Assembly: GCF_009908295.1 (NCBI RefSeq)
Contig: NZ_JAAALO010000002.1
Location: 409,490-473,489 of the forward strand
Length of the DNA: 64,000 nucleotides
DNA from: Micromonospora rubida
GTDB taxonomy: Bacteria > Actinomycetota > Actinomycetes > Mycobacteriales > Micromonosporaceae
Direction of reading: 5' to 3'
Both the position numbers and the translations under genes were made by a program. The first letter of the stretch is position 1. Every line of letters starts with the position of its first letter. Positions 33,347-41,601 of the stretch are shown here, in pieces. The notes beneath the pieces are model-generated. The model searched no databases, was not told the origin of the DNA, and was given only the letters and a program-made list of their open reading frames with translations.

Positions 33347-34122
33347 CGTCGACCACGACGACGCCACGCAGCGCGACCGGATCGGTCGCGCTGCACGGCG
33401 TCACCAAGGTGTACGGGCACGGCGAAAGCGCCGTCCTCGCCCTGGACGGAGTCTCCCTCGACGTCGCGCCCGGCGAATTCGTCTGCCTCGTTGGCGCCTC
33501 CGGCTGCGGCAAGAGCACCCTGCTCAACCTCGTCGCCGGCCTGGACCGGATCAGCGGCGGGCGGATCGAGCTCGGCGACGGGGTCAACCCGGGGCTGATG
33601 TTCCAGGAGTCCGCCCTGTTCCCCTGGCTCACCGTCGAGGGCAACGTGGAGGTGCCGCTGAAGCTGCGCGGCATGCCCCGGTCCGCGCGCCGGGAGCGGG
33701 TCGCCGAACTGCTGCGCACGGTGCACCTGGCCGACTTCGCCCGCAAGCGCCCGCACGAGCTGTCCGGCGGCATGCGGCAACGGGTGGCCCTGGCCCGCAC
33801 CCTCGCGCTGGACACGCCGGTGCTGCTGATGGACGAGCCGTTCGGCGCGCTCGACGCGATGACCCGGGACCTCCTGCACGACGAGCTGGAGCGGATCTGG
33901 ACCGAGCGCAAGCTCACCGTCCTCTTCGTGACCCACAACGTCCGGGAGGCCGCGCGGCTCGCCGACCGGATCATCCTGCTCTCCAGCCGGCCCGGCCGGA
34001 TCATCTACTCCACCCGGGTCGACGTGCCCCGGCCGCGACGCATCGACTCCCCGGAGATCGCGTCCATCGCCGCCGAGGTCACCGACAAGCTCCGTACGGA
34101 GGTGGGCCGCCATGGCCAGTGA
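33343..34122 (+). CDS. ssuB: Sulfonate ABC transporter ATP-binding protein
   Basis: Cytoplasmic ATPase of the importer, 259 residues. Walker A is GASGCGKST near residue 49, the Q-loop is LMFQESALFPW, the signature LSGGMRQRVALART lies near 141, and Walker B LLMDEPFGALDAMT near 165, followed by the switch histidine in FVTHNVREA. ATG 33343 overlaps the ssuA stop by four bases, and the 3' end overlaps ssuC by 11 bp, so the three are translationally coupled. Confidence 0.95.
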   Translation: MTSTTTTPRSATGSVALHGVTKVYGHGESAVLALDGVSLDVAPGEFVCLVGASGCGKSTLLNLVAGLDRISGGRIELGDGVNPGLMFQESALFPWLTVEGNVEVPLKLRGMPRSARRERVAELLRTVHLADFARKRPHELSGGMRQRVALARTLALDTPVLLMDEPFGALDAMTRDLLHDELERIWTERKLTVLFVTHNVREAARLADRIILLSSRPGRIIYSTRVDVPRPRRIDSPEIASIAAEVTDKLRTEVGRHGQ

Positions 34123-34996
34123 CACGATCGCCGGCACCCCGCGCGCCGACGCGGAGATCTCCGGACTCGACGCGCTGGAGATCGCCGGCCGGCAGAAGAC
34201 GACGACCCGGGCCGCGGCGATCTGGGCGTCCACCTGGCCGAAGGTGGCGGCGCTCGCCATCGCCATCGGCGCCTGGCAGGCCGTGGTGTGGGCCGGGTTC
34301 TGGCCACCGTACTCGCTGCCCGGGCCGGCCACCGTCGGGCAGGAGCTGCTCCGGCAGGTCAGCGGTCCGCAGCTCTGGGAGGGGATGGCCACCACCCTGC
34401 GCCGGGCGGCCCTCGGCTACCTCTTCTCCGTCGGGGTCGGCCTGCTGCTGGGGCTCGCCGTGGCCCGGTCCCGGGTGCTGCGGGCGGCCATCGGCTCGAT
34501 GATCACCGCGTTGCAGACCATGCCGTCGATCGCCTGGTTCCCGCTGGCGATCCTGCTGTTCGAGCTGAGCGAGAAGGCCATCTTCTTCGTCGTGGTGCTC
34601 GGCGCGGCCCCGTCGATCGCCAACGGGGTGATCAGCGGCGTGGACTACGTCCCGCCGCTGCTGCTGCGCGCCGGGCGCAACCTCGGCGCGCGGGGGCTGA
34701 ACCTCTACCGGTACGTGATCGCCCCGGCCGCCCTGCCCGCCATCGTCGCCGGGCTCAAGCAGGGCTGGGCCTTCTCCTGGCGCAGCCTGATGGCCGGCGA
34801 GCTGATCGTGGTGGGCATCTCGCAGACCTCGCTCGGCGCGCAGCTCACCTACTCGCGGGAGCTGTCCGACGCGCCCTGGCTGCTCTCCACGATGATCGTG
34901 ATCCTGGTCGTGGGCCTGGTGGTCGACGCCGCGTTCGGGGCGGCGGACCGGTCGATCCGCCGACGCTGGGGCGTACTGGACCAGGCCGGGCAGTGA
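34112..34996 (+). CDS. ssuC: Sulfonate ABC transporter permease
   Basis: Inner-membrane channel subunit, 294 residues with about six transmembrane helices from residue 45 onward. The BPD-transport EAA-like loop is LLLRAGRNLGARGLNLYRYV, near residues 187-206. SIAWFPLAILLFELSEKAIF is characteristic of the SsuC/TauC family. ATG 34112 lies inside the end of ssuB. The Rrf2 regulator gene begins 2 bp after the stop. Confidence 0.94.
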   Translation: MASDTIAGTPRADAEISGLDALEIAGRQKTTTRAAAIWASTWPKVAALAIAIGAWQAVVWAGFWPPYSLPGPATVGQELLRQVSGPQLWEGMATTLRRAALGYLFSVGVGLLLGLAVARSRVLRAAIGSMITALQTMPSIAWFPLAILLFELSEKAIFFVVVLGAAPSIANGVISGVDYVPPLLLRAGRNLGARGLNLYRYVIAPAALPAIVAGLKQGWAFSWRSLMAGELIVVGISQTSLGAQLTYSRELSDAPWLLSTMIVILVVGLVVDAAFGAADRSIRRRWGVLDQAGQ

Positions 34997-34997
34997 C

Positions 34998-35513
34998 GTG
35001 TACGTCTCCGCACGCAGCGACTACGCGCTCCGGGCCATGCTCGCCGTCGCCGCCTCGACCGGCGGCGACCGGCGGGCCGAGGCCCGGGGCGTCTCCCCCG
35101 AGCCGGGCGGCGAGCTGGTCAAGGCGGCGGTCCTGGCCGAGGGCCAGGCCATCCCGCTGAGCTTCCTCCAGGGCATCCTGCTCGACCTGCGCCGGGCCGG
35201 GCTGCTGTACAGCCACCGGGGCACCGAGGGCGGATACGCCCTGGCCCGCCCTGCCGCCGAGATCAGCGTCGGGGACGTGCTCCGCGCGGTCGGCGGGTCG
35301 CTCACCTCGGTGCGGGGCCTGCCGGCCGGGCACTCCGGCTACCACGGGGTGGCCACCGGGCTGCGCGACGTGTGGCTGGCGGTGGACGGGGCCATCGCCC
35401 TGGTGGTGGACCGGACCACCCTGGCCGACCTGCTCACCCGGGAGGGCCTCGACGACAGGCCGAGCCGGGACATGCCGGACGCCCTGAGGGCCCGGCCCGT
35501 CGGCGGCCCCTGA
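34998..35513 (+). CDS. Rrf2-family regulator of the ssu genes
   Basis: A 171-residue winged-helix repressor beginning MYVSARSDYALRAMLAVAAS, with recognition region IPLSFLQGILLDLRRAGLL and the wing SHRGTEGGYALARP. It contains no cysteine, so it cannot bind an Fe-S cluster as IscR or NsrR do and may sense a metabolite, as CymR-type members do. GTG 34998 follows ssuC immediately, placing it in the operon it probably controls. The paired CCTAC/GTAGG sites in the ssuD-ssuA gap are its likely targets. Confidence 0.9.
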   Translation: MYVSARSDYALRAMLAVAASTGGDRRAEARGVSPEPGGELVKAAVLAEGQAIPLSFLQGILLDLRRAGLLYSHRGTEGGYALARPAAEISVGDVLRAVGGSLTSVRGLPAGHSGYHGVATGLRDVWLAVDGAIALVVDRTTLADLLTREGLDDRPSRDMPDALRARPVGGP

Positions 35514-35599
35514 CCGGCCCCGGTTGACCCGACACGGTCCGCCGTCCGGGCTGACCGGCCGGCACGGCCACCCGGTCGAGGCCGTCGCGCCGTACGGGA

Positions 35600-35821
35600 T
35601 CAGCCGGCGGACTCCTCGGTCTCCTGGACGACGGAGGCGGTGAGGTCGCTGCCCGTTCCCCCCGGAACGTGGAGCCCCACCACCCCCGCCGGTGTCCGGC
35701 CGCCACGGGTGGGATGCCACGGCGAGAACGCCGCGACCGTGGCCAGCGCCAGCCCCGCCCCCGCGACCGCCAGCACCACCGTCAACTCCCGCAGCGCCCC
35801 CGACTCGGCGTTGCACGCCAT
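35600..35821 (-). CDS. Small single-helix membrane protein
   Basis: A 73-residue protein of unknown function beginning MACNAESGALRELTVVLAVA, with one hydrophobic segment at about residues 13-33 and a soluble tail ending QETEESAG. AGGGG lies seven bases before ATG 35821. It is convergent with the Rrf2 gene and has no obvious partners. A longer frame to 35887 lacks support. Confidence 0.65.
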   Translation of the reverse strand: MACNAESGALRELTVVLAVAGAGLALATVAAFSPWHPTRGGRTPAGVVGLHVPGGTGSDLTASVVQETEESAG

Positions 35822-36021
35822 GGTCAACCCCTCCCCCAGTGGGCCGACCCCGCCGACCCGCGTTCCCCCACGGCTAGCATCGACCACGCCGAGGCTGCCG
35901 AACAGTCACCGATCGGACCCCACCCTGCCTGATTCCCGACTCAGGCGCGGGACAATTCAGGCGCGCGGCGACTCAGATCCGGGACGGGTCAGGCGTCGAT
36001 CGGTGACCGCGGAGAAGCCGT

Positions 36022-37425
36022 TCAGGCCGTACGGGGACGACGCGGCCGGCGCGACCGACCCGAGGCGCGGTGCCCGGCGCGTCGGCCGTCGGCGCCCGCC
36101 CCGTCCTCGGACGGGCGGGCGCCGCGCGACGCGCCCCCGGTCGCGGCGGTCCCGGCGGCGTGCGACTGACCGGCGGGACGGGACGAACGTGGGCCACGGC
36201 CACCGCCCGAGGCGGGCCGGTCCGGAGCCGGGACGACGATGGTCACCGGCACCCCGGACGGTTCCCGGGCCCCGGTGACCCGGGCCAGCGCCTCGTCGCC
36301 CAGCCGGACCTGGGTGGCCTGCGGCCGGATTCCGGCGGTCGCCATCAACCGGGACACCTCGCGGCGCTGCTCGGGCAGGACCAGGGTGACCACGGTGCCC
36401 GCCTCGCCGGCCCGCGCGGTACGCCCGCCCCGGTGCAGGTAGTCCTTCGCCTCGGTCGGCGGGTCGACGTTGACCACCATGTCGAGGCCGTCCACGTGGA
36501 TGCCCCGGGCCGCCACGTCGGTGGCGACCAGCGCGGTCACCTGGCCGGTGCGGAACTGCTCCAGGATCCGGGTGCGCTGCGGCTGGGACTTGCCGCCGTG
36601 CAGAGCCGCCGCGCGCACCCCCTTGGACAGCAGCTGGCGGGCCAGCCGGTCGGCGCGGTGCTTGGTGCCCATGAACAGGATGGTGCGGCCCTCCCGGGCC
36701 GCGATCTGGGTCAGGGCGGCCGGCTTGTCCTCCGCGTCGACGTGCAGTACGTGGTGCGTCATCGCGGTCACCGTGGCGGTGCCGGGGTCGACGGAGTGCG
36801 AGACCGGGTTGGTGAGGAAGCGGCGGACCAGCTTGTCGACGCCGCCGTCCAGGGTGGCGGAGAAGAGCATCCGCTGGCCGTCGCCGGCCACCTGCTCCAG
36901 CAGCTTGGTGACCTGCGGCAGGAAGCCCATGTCGGCCATCTGGTCGGCCTCGTCGAGCACGGTCACGGCGACCTGGTCGAGCCGGGCGTCCCCGCGGTTG
37001 ATCAGGTCGTGCAGCCGGCCGGGGGTGGCCACGACCACCTCGGCGCCGGCGCGCAGCGCGTCCGCCTGCCGCTGCAGCGACAGGCCGCCGACCACGGTGG
37101 TGATGCGCAGCCCGACCGCCCGGGCGTACGGGGTCAGCGCGGTGGTCACCTGCTGGGCCAGCTCCCGGGTCGGCACGAGCACCAGGGCCAGCGGACGCCC
37201 CGGGCGGGCCCGGCGGCCGACGGTGCGGTGCACCAGCGGCAGCCCGAACGCGAGGGTCTTGCCCGAGCCGGTGCGGCCCCGGCCGAGGACATCCCGGCCG
37301 GCCAGCGAGTCCGGCAGCGTCGCCGACTGGATCGGGAACGGCTCGGTGATGCCCTGCGCGGTCAGCTCGGCGAGCAGTTCCGGCGCGAGGCCGGTGGTGG
37401 AGAACGAGGGGATGACGGTGGTCAT
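36022..37425 (-). CDS. DEAD-box ATP-dependent RNA helicase
   Basis: Cytoplasmic RNA remodelling helicase, 467 residues. Motif I is GRGRTGSGKT near residue 50, Ia PTRELAQQV, Ib TPGRLHDL, II VLDEADQM, III SAT in MLFSATLDGG, V ATDVAARGIHVDG and VI HRGGRTARAG. The C-terminus after about residue 375 is a basic, glycine/serine/arginine-rich RNA-binding tail. ATG 37425 is chosen over an upstream frame. It lies 229 bp downstream of the cold-shock gene on the same strand, with three palindromes in the gap, so it may be part of a cold response. Confidence 0.94.
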   Translation of the reverse strand: MTTVIPSFSTTGLAPELLAELTAQGITEPFPIQSATLPDSLAGRDVLGRGRTGSGKTLAFGLPLVHRTVGRRARPGRPLALVLVPTRELAQQVTTALTPYARAVGLRITTVVGGLSLQRQADALRAGAEVVVATPGRLHDLINRGDARLDQVAVTVLDEADQMADMGFLPQVTKLLEQVAGDGQRMLFSATLDGGVDKLVRRFLTNPVSHSVDPGTATVTAMTHHVLHVDAEDKPAALTQIAAREGRTILFMGTKHRADRLARQLLSKGVRAAALHGGKSQPQRTRILEQFRTGQVTALVATDVAARGIHVDGLDMVVNVDPPTEAKDYLHRGGRTARAGEAGTVVTLVLPEQRREVSRLMATAGIRPQATQVRLGDEALARVTGAREPSGVPVTIVVPAPDRPASGGGRGPRSSRPAGQSHAAGTAATGGASRGARPSEDGAGADGRRAGHRASGRSRRPRRPRTA

Positions 37426-37582
37426 GCGAGAGCCTTCCTCGACGCGGCACGTGTCGAGGAGGCGCCGGAGTGGCGCTGCACCGGCGGCGGGGCCGCGGTG
37501 GTCACAAGCACGAACCGAAGGTGGGGTGCGGCCGGCCCGCACGGGGCGGACCGGCCGCGACACCGCGCCTGAGGCGCGATGG

Positions 37583-37642
37583 GTGTTCCGAAGAACGGTG
37601 GTGCCTGTTCAGATGAACAGTCGTGCCTGTTCCGAGGAACAG
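37583..37642. repeat. Three 16-bp palindromes at 22-bp spacing
   Basis: Related palindromes occupy 37583-37598 (imperfect), 37605-37620 (CTGTTCAGATGAACAG) and 37627-37642 (CTGTTCCGAGGAACAG). Their centres are 22 bp apart. They start 12 bp beyond the cold-shock stop codon and end about 160 bp before the DEAD-box start. Confidence 0.85.
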
Positions 37643-37654
37643 TGCTGCCGACGA

Positions 37655-37858
37655 TCAGATCGGGCGGATGTTCTCCGCCTGCGGGCCCTTCTGGCCCTGG
37701 GTGATCTCGAACTCGACCCGCTGGTTCTCGTCCAGGCTCCGGTAGCCGGAGGACTGGATCGCCGAGAAGTGGGCGAAGACGTCAGCGCCGCCGCCGTCCG
37801 GGGTGATGAAGCCGAAACCCTTGTCAGCGTTGAACCACTTGACGGTGCCAATTGCCAT
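37655..37858 (-). CDS. Cold-shock-domain protein
   Basis: A 67-residue single-stranded nucleic-acid-binding protein of the CspA family. The RNA-binding motifs are KGFGFI (residues 14-19) and VFAHFSA (27-33), and the start [16 protein letters not shown] is typical. ATG 37858 has AAGGAG nine bases upstream. The leader of more than 130 nt before the preceding hairpin fits the long 5' UTRs of cold-shock genes. Confidence 0.97.
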   Translation of the reverse strand: MAIGTVKWFNADKGFGFITPDGGGADVFAHFSAIQSSGYRSLDENQRVEFEITQGQKGPQAENIRPI

Positions 37859-37996
37859 GTGTTCTGTCTCCTTGACGGAACGTTCGGCCTCGCACTTGTT
37901 GCGAGCCGAAGAGGGAGGAGCGGACCACGCCCGTATGCGCGGCCCACCTGTCGCTTCTGGTCGCCCCGCCCGGAGAGCATCCGGACACAACAAAGA

Positions 37997-38024
37997 GCGC
38001 CTGGGGCTACAATCCGCCAGGCGC
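37997..38024 (-). terminator. Terminator downstream of adnB
   Basis: An 8-bp stem GCGCCTGG/CCAGGCGC with 12-nt loop, followed on the minus strand by TCTTTGTTGTG. It lies 84 bp beyond the adnB stop and upstream of the cold-shock gene, so it could also lie within that gene's leader. Confidence 0.65.
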
Positions 38025-38107
38025 ACACAAGGTCTCTGGTAACCAAAACTGCAACCCGGATACGGTACCACGGATTCGGATCGCCGGAACCCCACGGTCG
38101 AAAATCT

Positions 38108-41100
38108 TTATCGCCCGGTGCGGCGGACGGCGGGCGGTGCCTCCGGCACGCCCGCGATCAACGCGGTGAGCCCGTCGGCGTCGAGCAGGTCCGCCGGGCG
38201 GACCGTCGCCCCGTCCCGCACGTAGTGGAAGGCCGCACCGACCCGGTCGACCGGCACCCGGGCCAGCTCCGCCCAGGCCAGCCGGTAGACGGCGAGCTGC
38301 ACCGCCGCCGCCTCGGCCTCCTCGCCGACGGGCTGCCGCCCGGTCTTCCAGTCGACCACGTCGTACCCACCGCCGGGCCGGGCGAAGACCGCGTCCATCC
38401 GGCCGCGCACCACCACCCCGGCGATAACTGTGGCGAACGGCACTTCCACCTCCGCCGGCACCCGGTCGGCCCACTCCCCGGCCAGGAAGCGCGCCTGGAG
38501 TGCGGCCAGCGCCTCGTCGGGCGCCGCGTCGGCGTCCGCCGCGCCCGGCAACTCGTCGACGTCGAGCAGCCGGTCCGCGCCGAAGCGCCGCTCCAGCCAG
38601 GTGTGGAACGCGGTGCCCCGCCGGGCGTACGGGTTCGGCTCGCTGGGCATCGGGCGACGCAGGGCGCGGGCGAGCTCCTCCGGGTCGCGGCGCAGCGCCA
38701 CGAGCTGGGTGACCGAGATCTGGCCGGGCAGGGCCACCTCGACCGCCCCCGCCCCCGCGGCCAACTCGGTCCGCTCGGCGAGCAGCAGGTCGGCCTCCCG
38801 CCGCCAGCGGGCCACCTCCGGATCCTCGGCCACCTCGGCCACCTCGGCGGCTGAGGCCGGGGGATCCTCGGCGAGAAAGCGGCGAACCAACGCGGCGGCC
38901 TCGGCCAGCGCCGGACGACGCCCGCCCAGCGGGTCGGCCGGCCACTCGGCACGCAGCACCACCTCCGTGGTGGGGTTGGTGGCGTCACCGGCCGGCTCGG
39001 GGGCCCACCGGTCGACCAGGTGCCCAGCCTCGCCGTCCAGGCACACGTCGTGCACCTCACGCAGGAACACCGACGGCCCGCGCGGGCGCTTCGTCCCCTC
39101 GCCCCACCAGTAGCCGGAGCAGAGCAGCAGCCGCCGGGGGCGGGTCACCGCCACGTACGCCAGCCGGCGCTCCTCCCGCTCGTCGTGCGCCCGCCAGTCG
39201 TCGACGAAGTCGGCCAGCGCCCGGGCCACCGCGCGCTGGTCAGCCGCCTCGGCCAGGCCCAGCTCCGGCAGCCCGTCGGCGTCCCCGCGCAGCGGGAAGG
39301 GCAGCACACCCAGCCCGCCGAGCCAGTGGTCGGAGTTGCGCACCGGCCCCGGCCAGCCGCCCCGGCTCAGGCCGGCGACCGCGACCACGTCCCACTCCAG
39401 GCCCTTCGCCGCGTGCGCGGTGAGGATCTGCACCGCGCCGGAGACCACCTCCACCTCGCCCGGGGCGAGGCCGCGCTCCTCGTCCTCGGCCGCGGTGAGG
39501 TAGGCCAGGAAACCCGAAAGGGTCGCTGCCGGGGATTCCCCGCTGAACCGGGCCGCCACGTCGCCGAGGGCGTCCAGGTGGCCCCGGGCGAGGCCGGCGT
39601 CGCCGGTGCCGTCCCGACCGGCCCGGACCGCCACCTCCACGTCCAGGCCGATGGTCCGCTCGACGTCCGCGATCAGCTCCGGCAGCGTCTGGTCCAGCCG
39701 GTAGCGGAGCAGGGCCAGCTCCTCGCCGTACGCGCGCAGCCGGGCATAGCCCTGGACCGAGTACGCCTGGGCGGGCCCAAGGTCCGCCAGCGCCTCCACC
39801 AGCGTGGCCTCGTCGAGCAGGTCGGCGGCGATCTCCGACTCCTCGGCGGCGGCGAGCCGGCGGCGGCCGGCGGCGATCGCCCGGGCCCGGCGGTGCAGGG
39901 CCACCAGGTCACGCGGCCCGATCCGCCAGCGCGCACCGGTGAGCAACCGCAGCAACGCCGCCCCATCGGTCGGGTCGGCGAGCACCCGCAGGGTGCACAC
40001 CACGTCCCGCACCTCGGGGGTGTCCAGCAGGCCGCCCAGGCCCACCACCTCCACCGGCAGCCCTCGGGCCCGCAGCGCGGTCGAGAGCGCCGGGATCTGG
40101 CTGCGCAGCCGGACCAGCACGGCGGTGGTGGGCCGCTGCGGCACCGGGATGTGCTCGGGCAGGGCCTCCGGCATCCGAGCCGCCCCGCGCCAGGCGGCCA
40201 ACACGCTGTCGGCGATCCAGTCCGCCTCGTCCGCGTACGTCGGCAGGAGCGCGCAGTGCACGGTGCCGGCGGCCAGGCCACCCGGCGTGCGGTGCGGGAT
40301 CGGGTCGGCGACGCTCAGCGCGGCGCGCAGCTCGGGCACCCGGGCGCCGGCCGCCCGCAGCGGGGTGGCCAGGGCGTTCGCCACGCCGAGGATCTCCGGC
40401 CGGTTGCGCCAGCTCGTGGTGAGGCCGAGCACTGCGGCCGGCTCGCCGTCGGGGCGGGCGAACTCGCCGGGGAAGCGGTCCAGGGTGCCGGCGCTGGCCC
40501 CACGCCAGCCGTAGATGGACTGGCAGGGGTCGCCGACGGCGGTCACCGGGTGGCCGCCCCCGAACAGCGCGTTGAGCAGCACCACCTGGGCGTGGCTGGT
40601 GTCCTGGTACTCGTCGAGCAGCACCACCCGGTAACGGTCCCGCTCGATCGCGCCGACCGCCGGGTGGTCCCGGGCCACCCGGGCCGCCCGGGCGAGCTGG
40701 TCGGCGAAGTCCATCGCCTCGAAGTCCTCCTTGCGCCGGGCGTACGCGCGGACCAACGGCAGCAGCTTCAGCCGGGTCTGCTGAAGGGCGAGGGACTTCC
40801 GCACGTCGGCGTAGACCCGGCCGGGGCGGGACTGCACGTCGGCGAAGAACCGGCCGGTCCAGGCCGCCAGGGCGTCCGGGGCGACCAGGTGCTCGTCCAA
40901 CTCGCCGGCCAGGGCCAGCACGGCGTCGGTGATGGTGCTGGGCATCCGGTCGACGCTGGTCATGTCGCCGTCGTAGTTGCGCACCAGCAGGTCGACGAGC
41001 TGCCAGCGGGACGCCTCGGTGAGCAGCCGGGTCGACGGCTCGTACCCGGCGCGCAGCCCGTGCTCGGTGACGATCCGCCCGGCGTACGAGTGGTAGGTGG

Positions 41101-41491
41101 ACACGGTCGGCTCGCCCGCGAACGGGTCGTCGAGCGGGTCCCGGCCCCGCCGCCCGACCCGGCGCACGAGCTGGTCGAGCCGGGTACGCACCCGGTGGCC
41201 CAGCTCGCCGGCCGCCTTGCGGGTGAAGGTCAGCCCGAGGATCTGCTCCGGCCGGACGTACGCGTTGGCGACCAGCCAGACCACCCGGGCGGCCATCGTC
41301 TCGGTCTTGCCGGACCCGGCGCCCGCGACCACCAGCAGCGGTTCGACCGGCGCGGCGATGATCGCCGCCTGCTCCCGGGTGGGCGCGGGCAGCCGGAGCA
41401 GCTTCGCCAGCTCGACCGGCGTGTACCGGGGGCCGGAGTCGGCCGTCCGGGGCGCCGGGGTCGCGGCGCTGAACAGGGCAGGCTGGGTCAC
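38108..41491 (-). CDS. adnB: AdnB-type helicase-nuclease subunit
   Basis: Subunit of the actinobacterial AdnAB complex, which resects double-strand breaks in place of RecBCD or AddAB. The 1127-residue product has an SF1 helicase with Walker A (VVAGAGSGKTETM, near residue 56), motif Ia LTFTRKAAGEL, motif II VLLDEYQDTSHAQ, motif III GDPCQSIYGWRG and VI ERRLAYVAVTRPRRL. The C-terminal RecB-like nuclease shows GRMDAVFARPGGGYDVVDWK and the following QLAVYRLAW. GTG 41491 begins MTQPALF. It is downstream of adnA in one operon, separated by two copies of a short repeat. Recalled mycobacterial counterpart: Rv3201c. Confidence 0.94.
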   Translation of the reverse strand: MTQPALFSAATPAPRTADSGPRYTPVELAKLLRLPAPTREQAAIIAAPVEPLLVVAGAGSGKTETMAARVVWLVANAYVRPEQILGLTFTRKAAGELGHRVRTRLDQLVRRVGRRGRDPLDDPFAGEPTVSTYHSYAGRIVTEHGLRAGYEPSTRLLTEASRWQLVDLLVRNYDGDMTSVDRMPSTITDAVLALAGELDEHLVAPDALAAWTGRFFADVQSRPGRVYADVRKSLALQQTRLKLLPLVRAYARRKEDFEAMDFADQLARAARVARDHPAVGAIERDRYRVVLLDEYQDTSHAQVVLLNALFGGGHPVTAVGDPCQSIYGWRGASAGTLDRFPGEFARPDGEPAAVLGLTTSWRNRPEILGVANALATPLRAAGARVPELRAALSVADPIPHRTPGGLAAGTVHCALLPTYADEADWIADSVLAAWRGAARMPEALPEHIPVPQRPTTAVLVRLRSQIPALSTALRARGLPVEVVGLGGLLDTPEVRDVVCTLRVLADPTDGAALLRLLTGARWRIGPRDLVALHRRARAIAAGRRRLAAAEESEIAADLLDEATLVEALADLGPAQAYSVQGYARLRAYGEELALLRYRLDQTLPELIADVERTIGLDVEVAVRAGRDGTGDAGLARGHLDALGDVAARFSGESPAATLSGFLAYLTAAEDEERGLAPGEVEVVSGAVQILTAHAAKGLEWDVVAVAGLSRGGWPGPVRNSDHWLGGLGVLPFPLRGDADGLPELGLAEAADQRAVARALADFVDDWRAHDEREERRLAYVAVTRPRRLLLCSGYWWGEGTKRPRGPSVFLREVHDVCLDGEAGHLVDRWAPEPAGDATNPTTEVVLRAEWPADPLGGRRPALAEAAALVRRFLAEDPPASAAEVAEVAEDPEVARWRREADLLLAERTELAAGAGAVEVALPGQISVTQLVALRRDPEELARALRRPMPSEPNPYARRGTAFHTWLERRFGADRLLDVDELPGAADADAAPDEALAALQARFLAGEWADRVPAEVEVPFATVIAGVVVRGRMDAVFARPGGGYDVVDWKTGRQPVGEEAEAAAVQLAVYRLAWAELARVPVDRVGAAFHYVRDGATVRPADLLDADGLTALIAGVPEAPPAVRRTGR

Positions 41492-41499
41492 GGCACCAG

Positions 41500-41546
41500 C
41501 TCAGTTCGCGACTGCGGGGCTCGCAAGCTCACTCCTCGCGCTCACG
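41500..41546 (-). repeat. Mini-ORF repeat, copy 1
   Basis: A 47-bp unit containing, on the minus strand, an exact 14-codon ORF from GTG to TGA that would read VSARSELASPAVAN. It lies in the adnA-adnB gap, and an identical unit starts 55 bp away. Confidence 0.88.
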
Positions 41547-41554
41547 GGTGACAT

Positions 41555-41601
41555 CTCAGTTCGCGACTGCGGGGCTCGCAAGCTCACTCCTCGCGCTCAC
41601 G
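41555..41601 (-). repeat. Mini-ORF repeat, copy 2
   Basis: Identical to 41500-41546. The TGA inside its first codons (41599-41597) is the stop codon of adnA, so the repeat joins directly onto the gene's 3' end. Confidence 0.88.

Noticed and set aside
37583..37642. LexA (SOS) boxes
   Set aside because: The half-sites are GTTC-N4-GAAC, the inverse of the actinobacterial GAAC-N4-GTTC box, so LexA binding is not expected.
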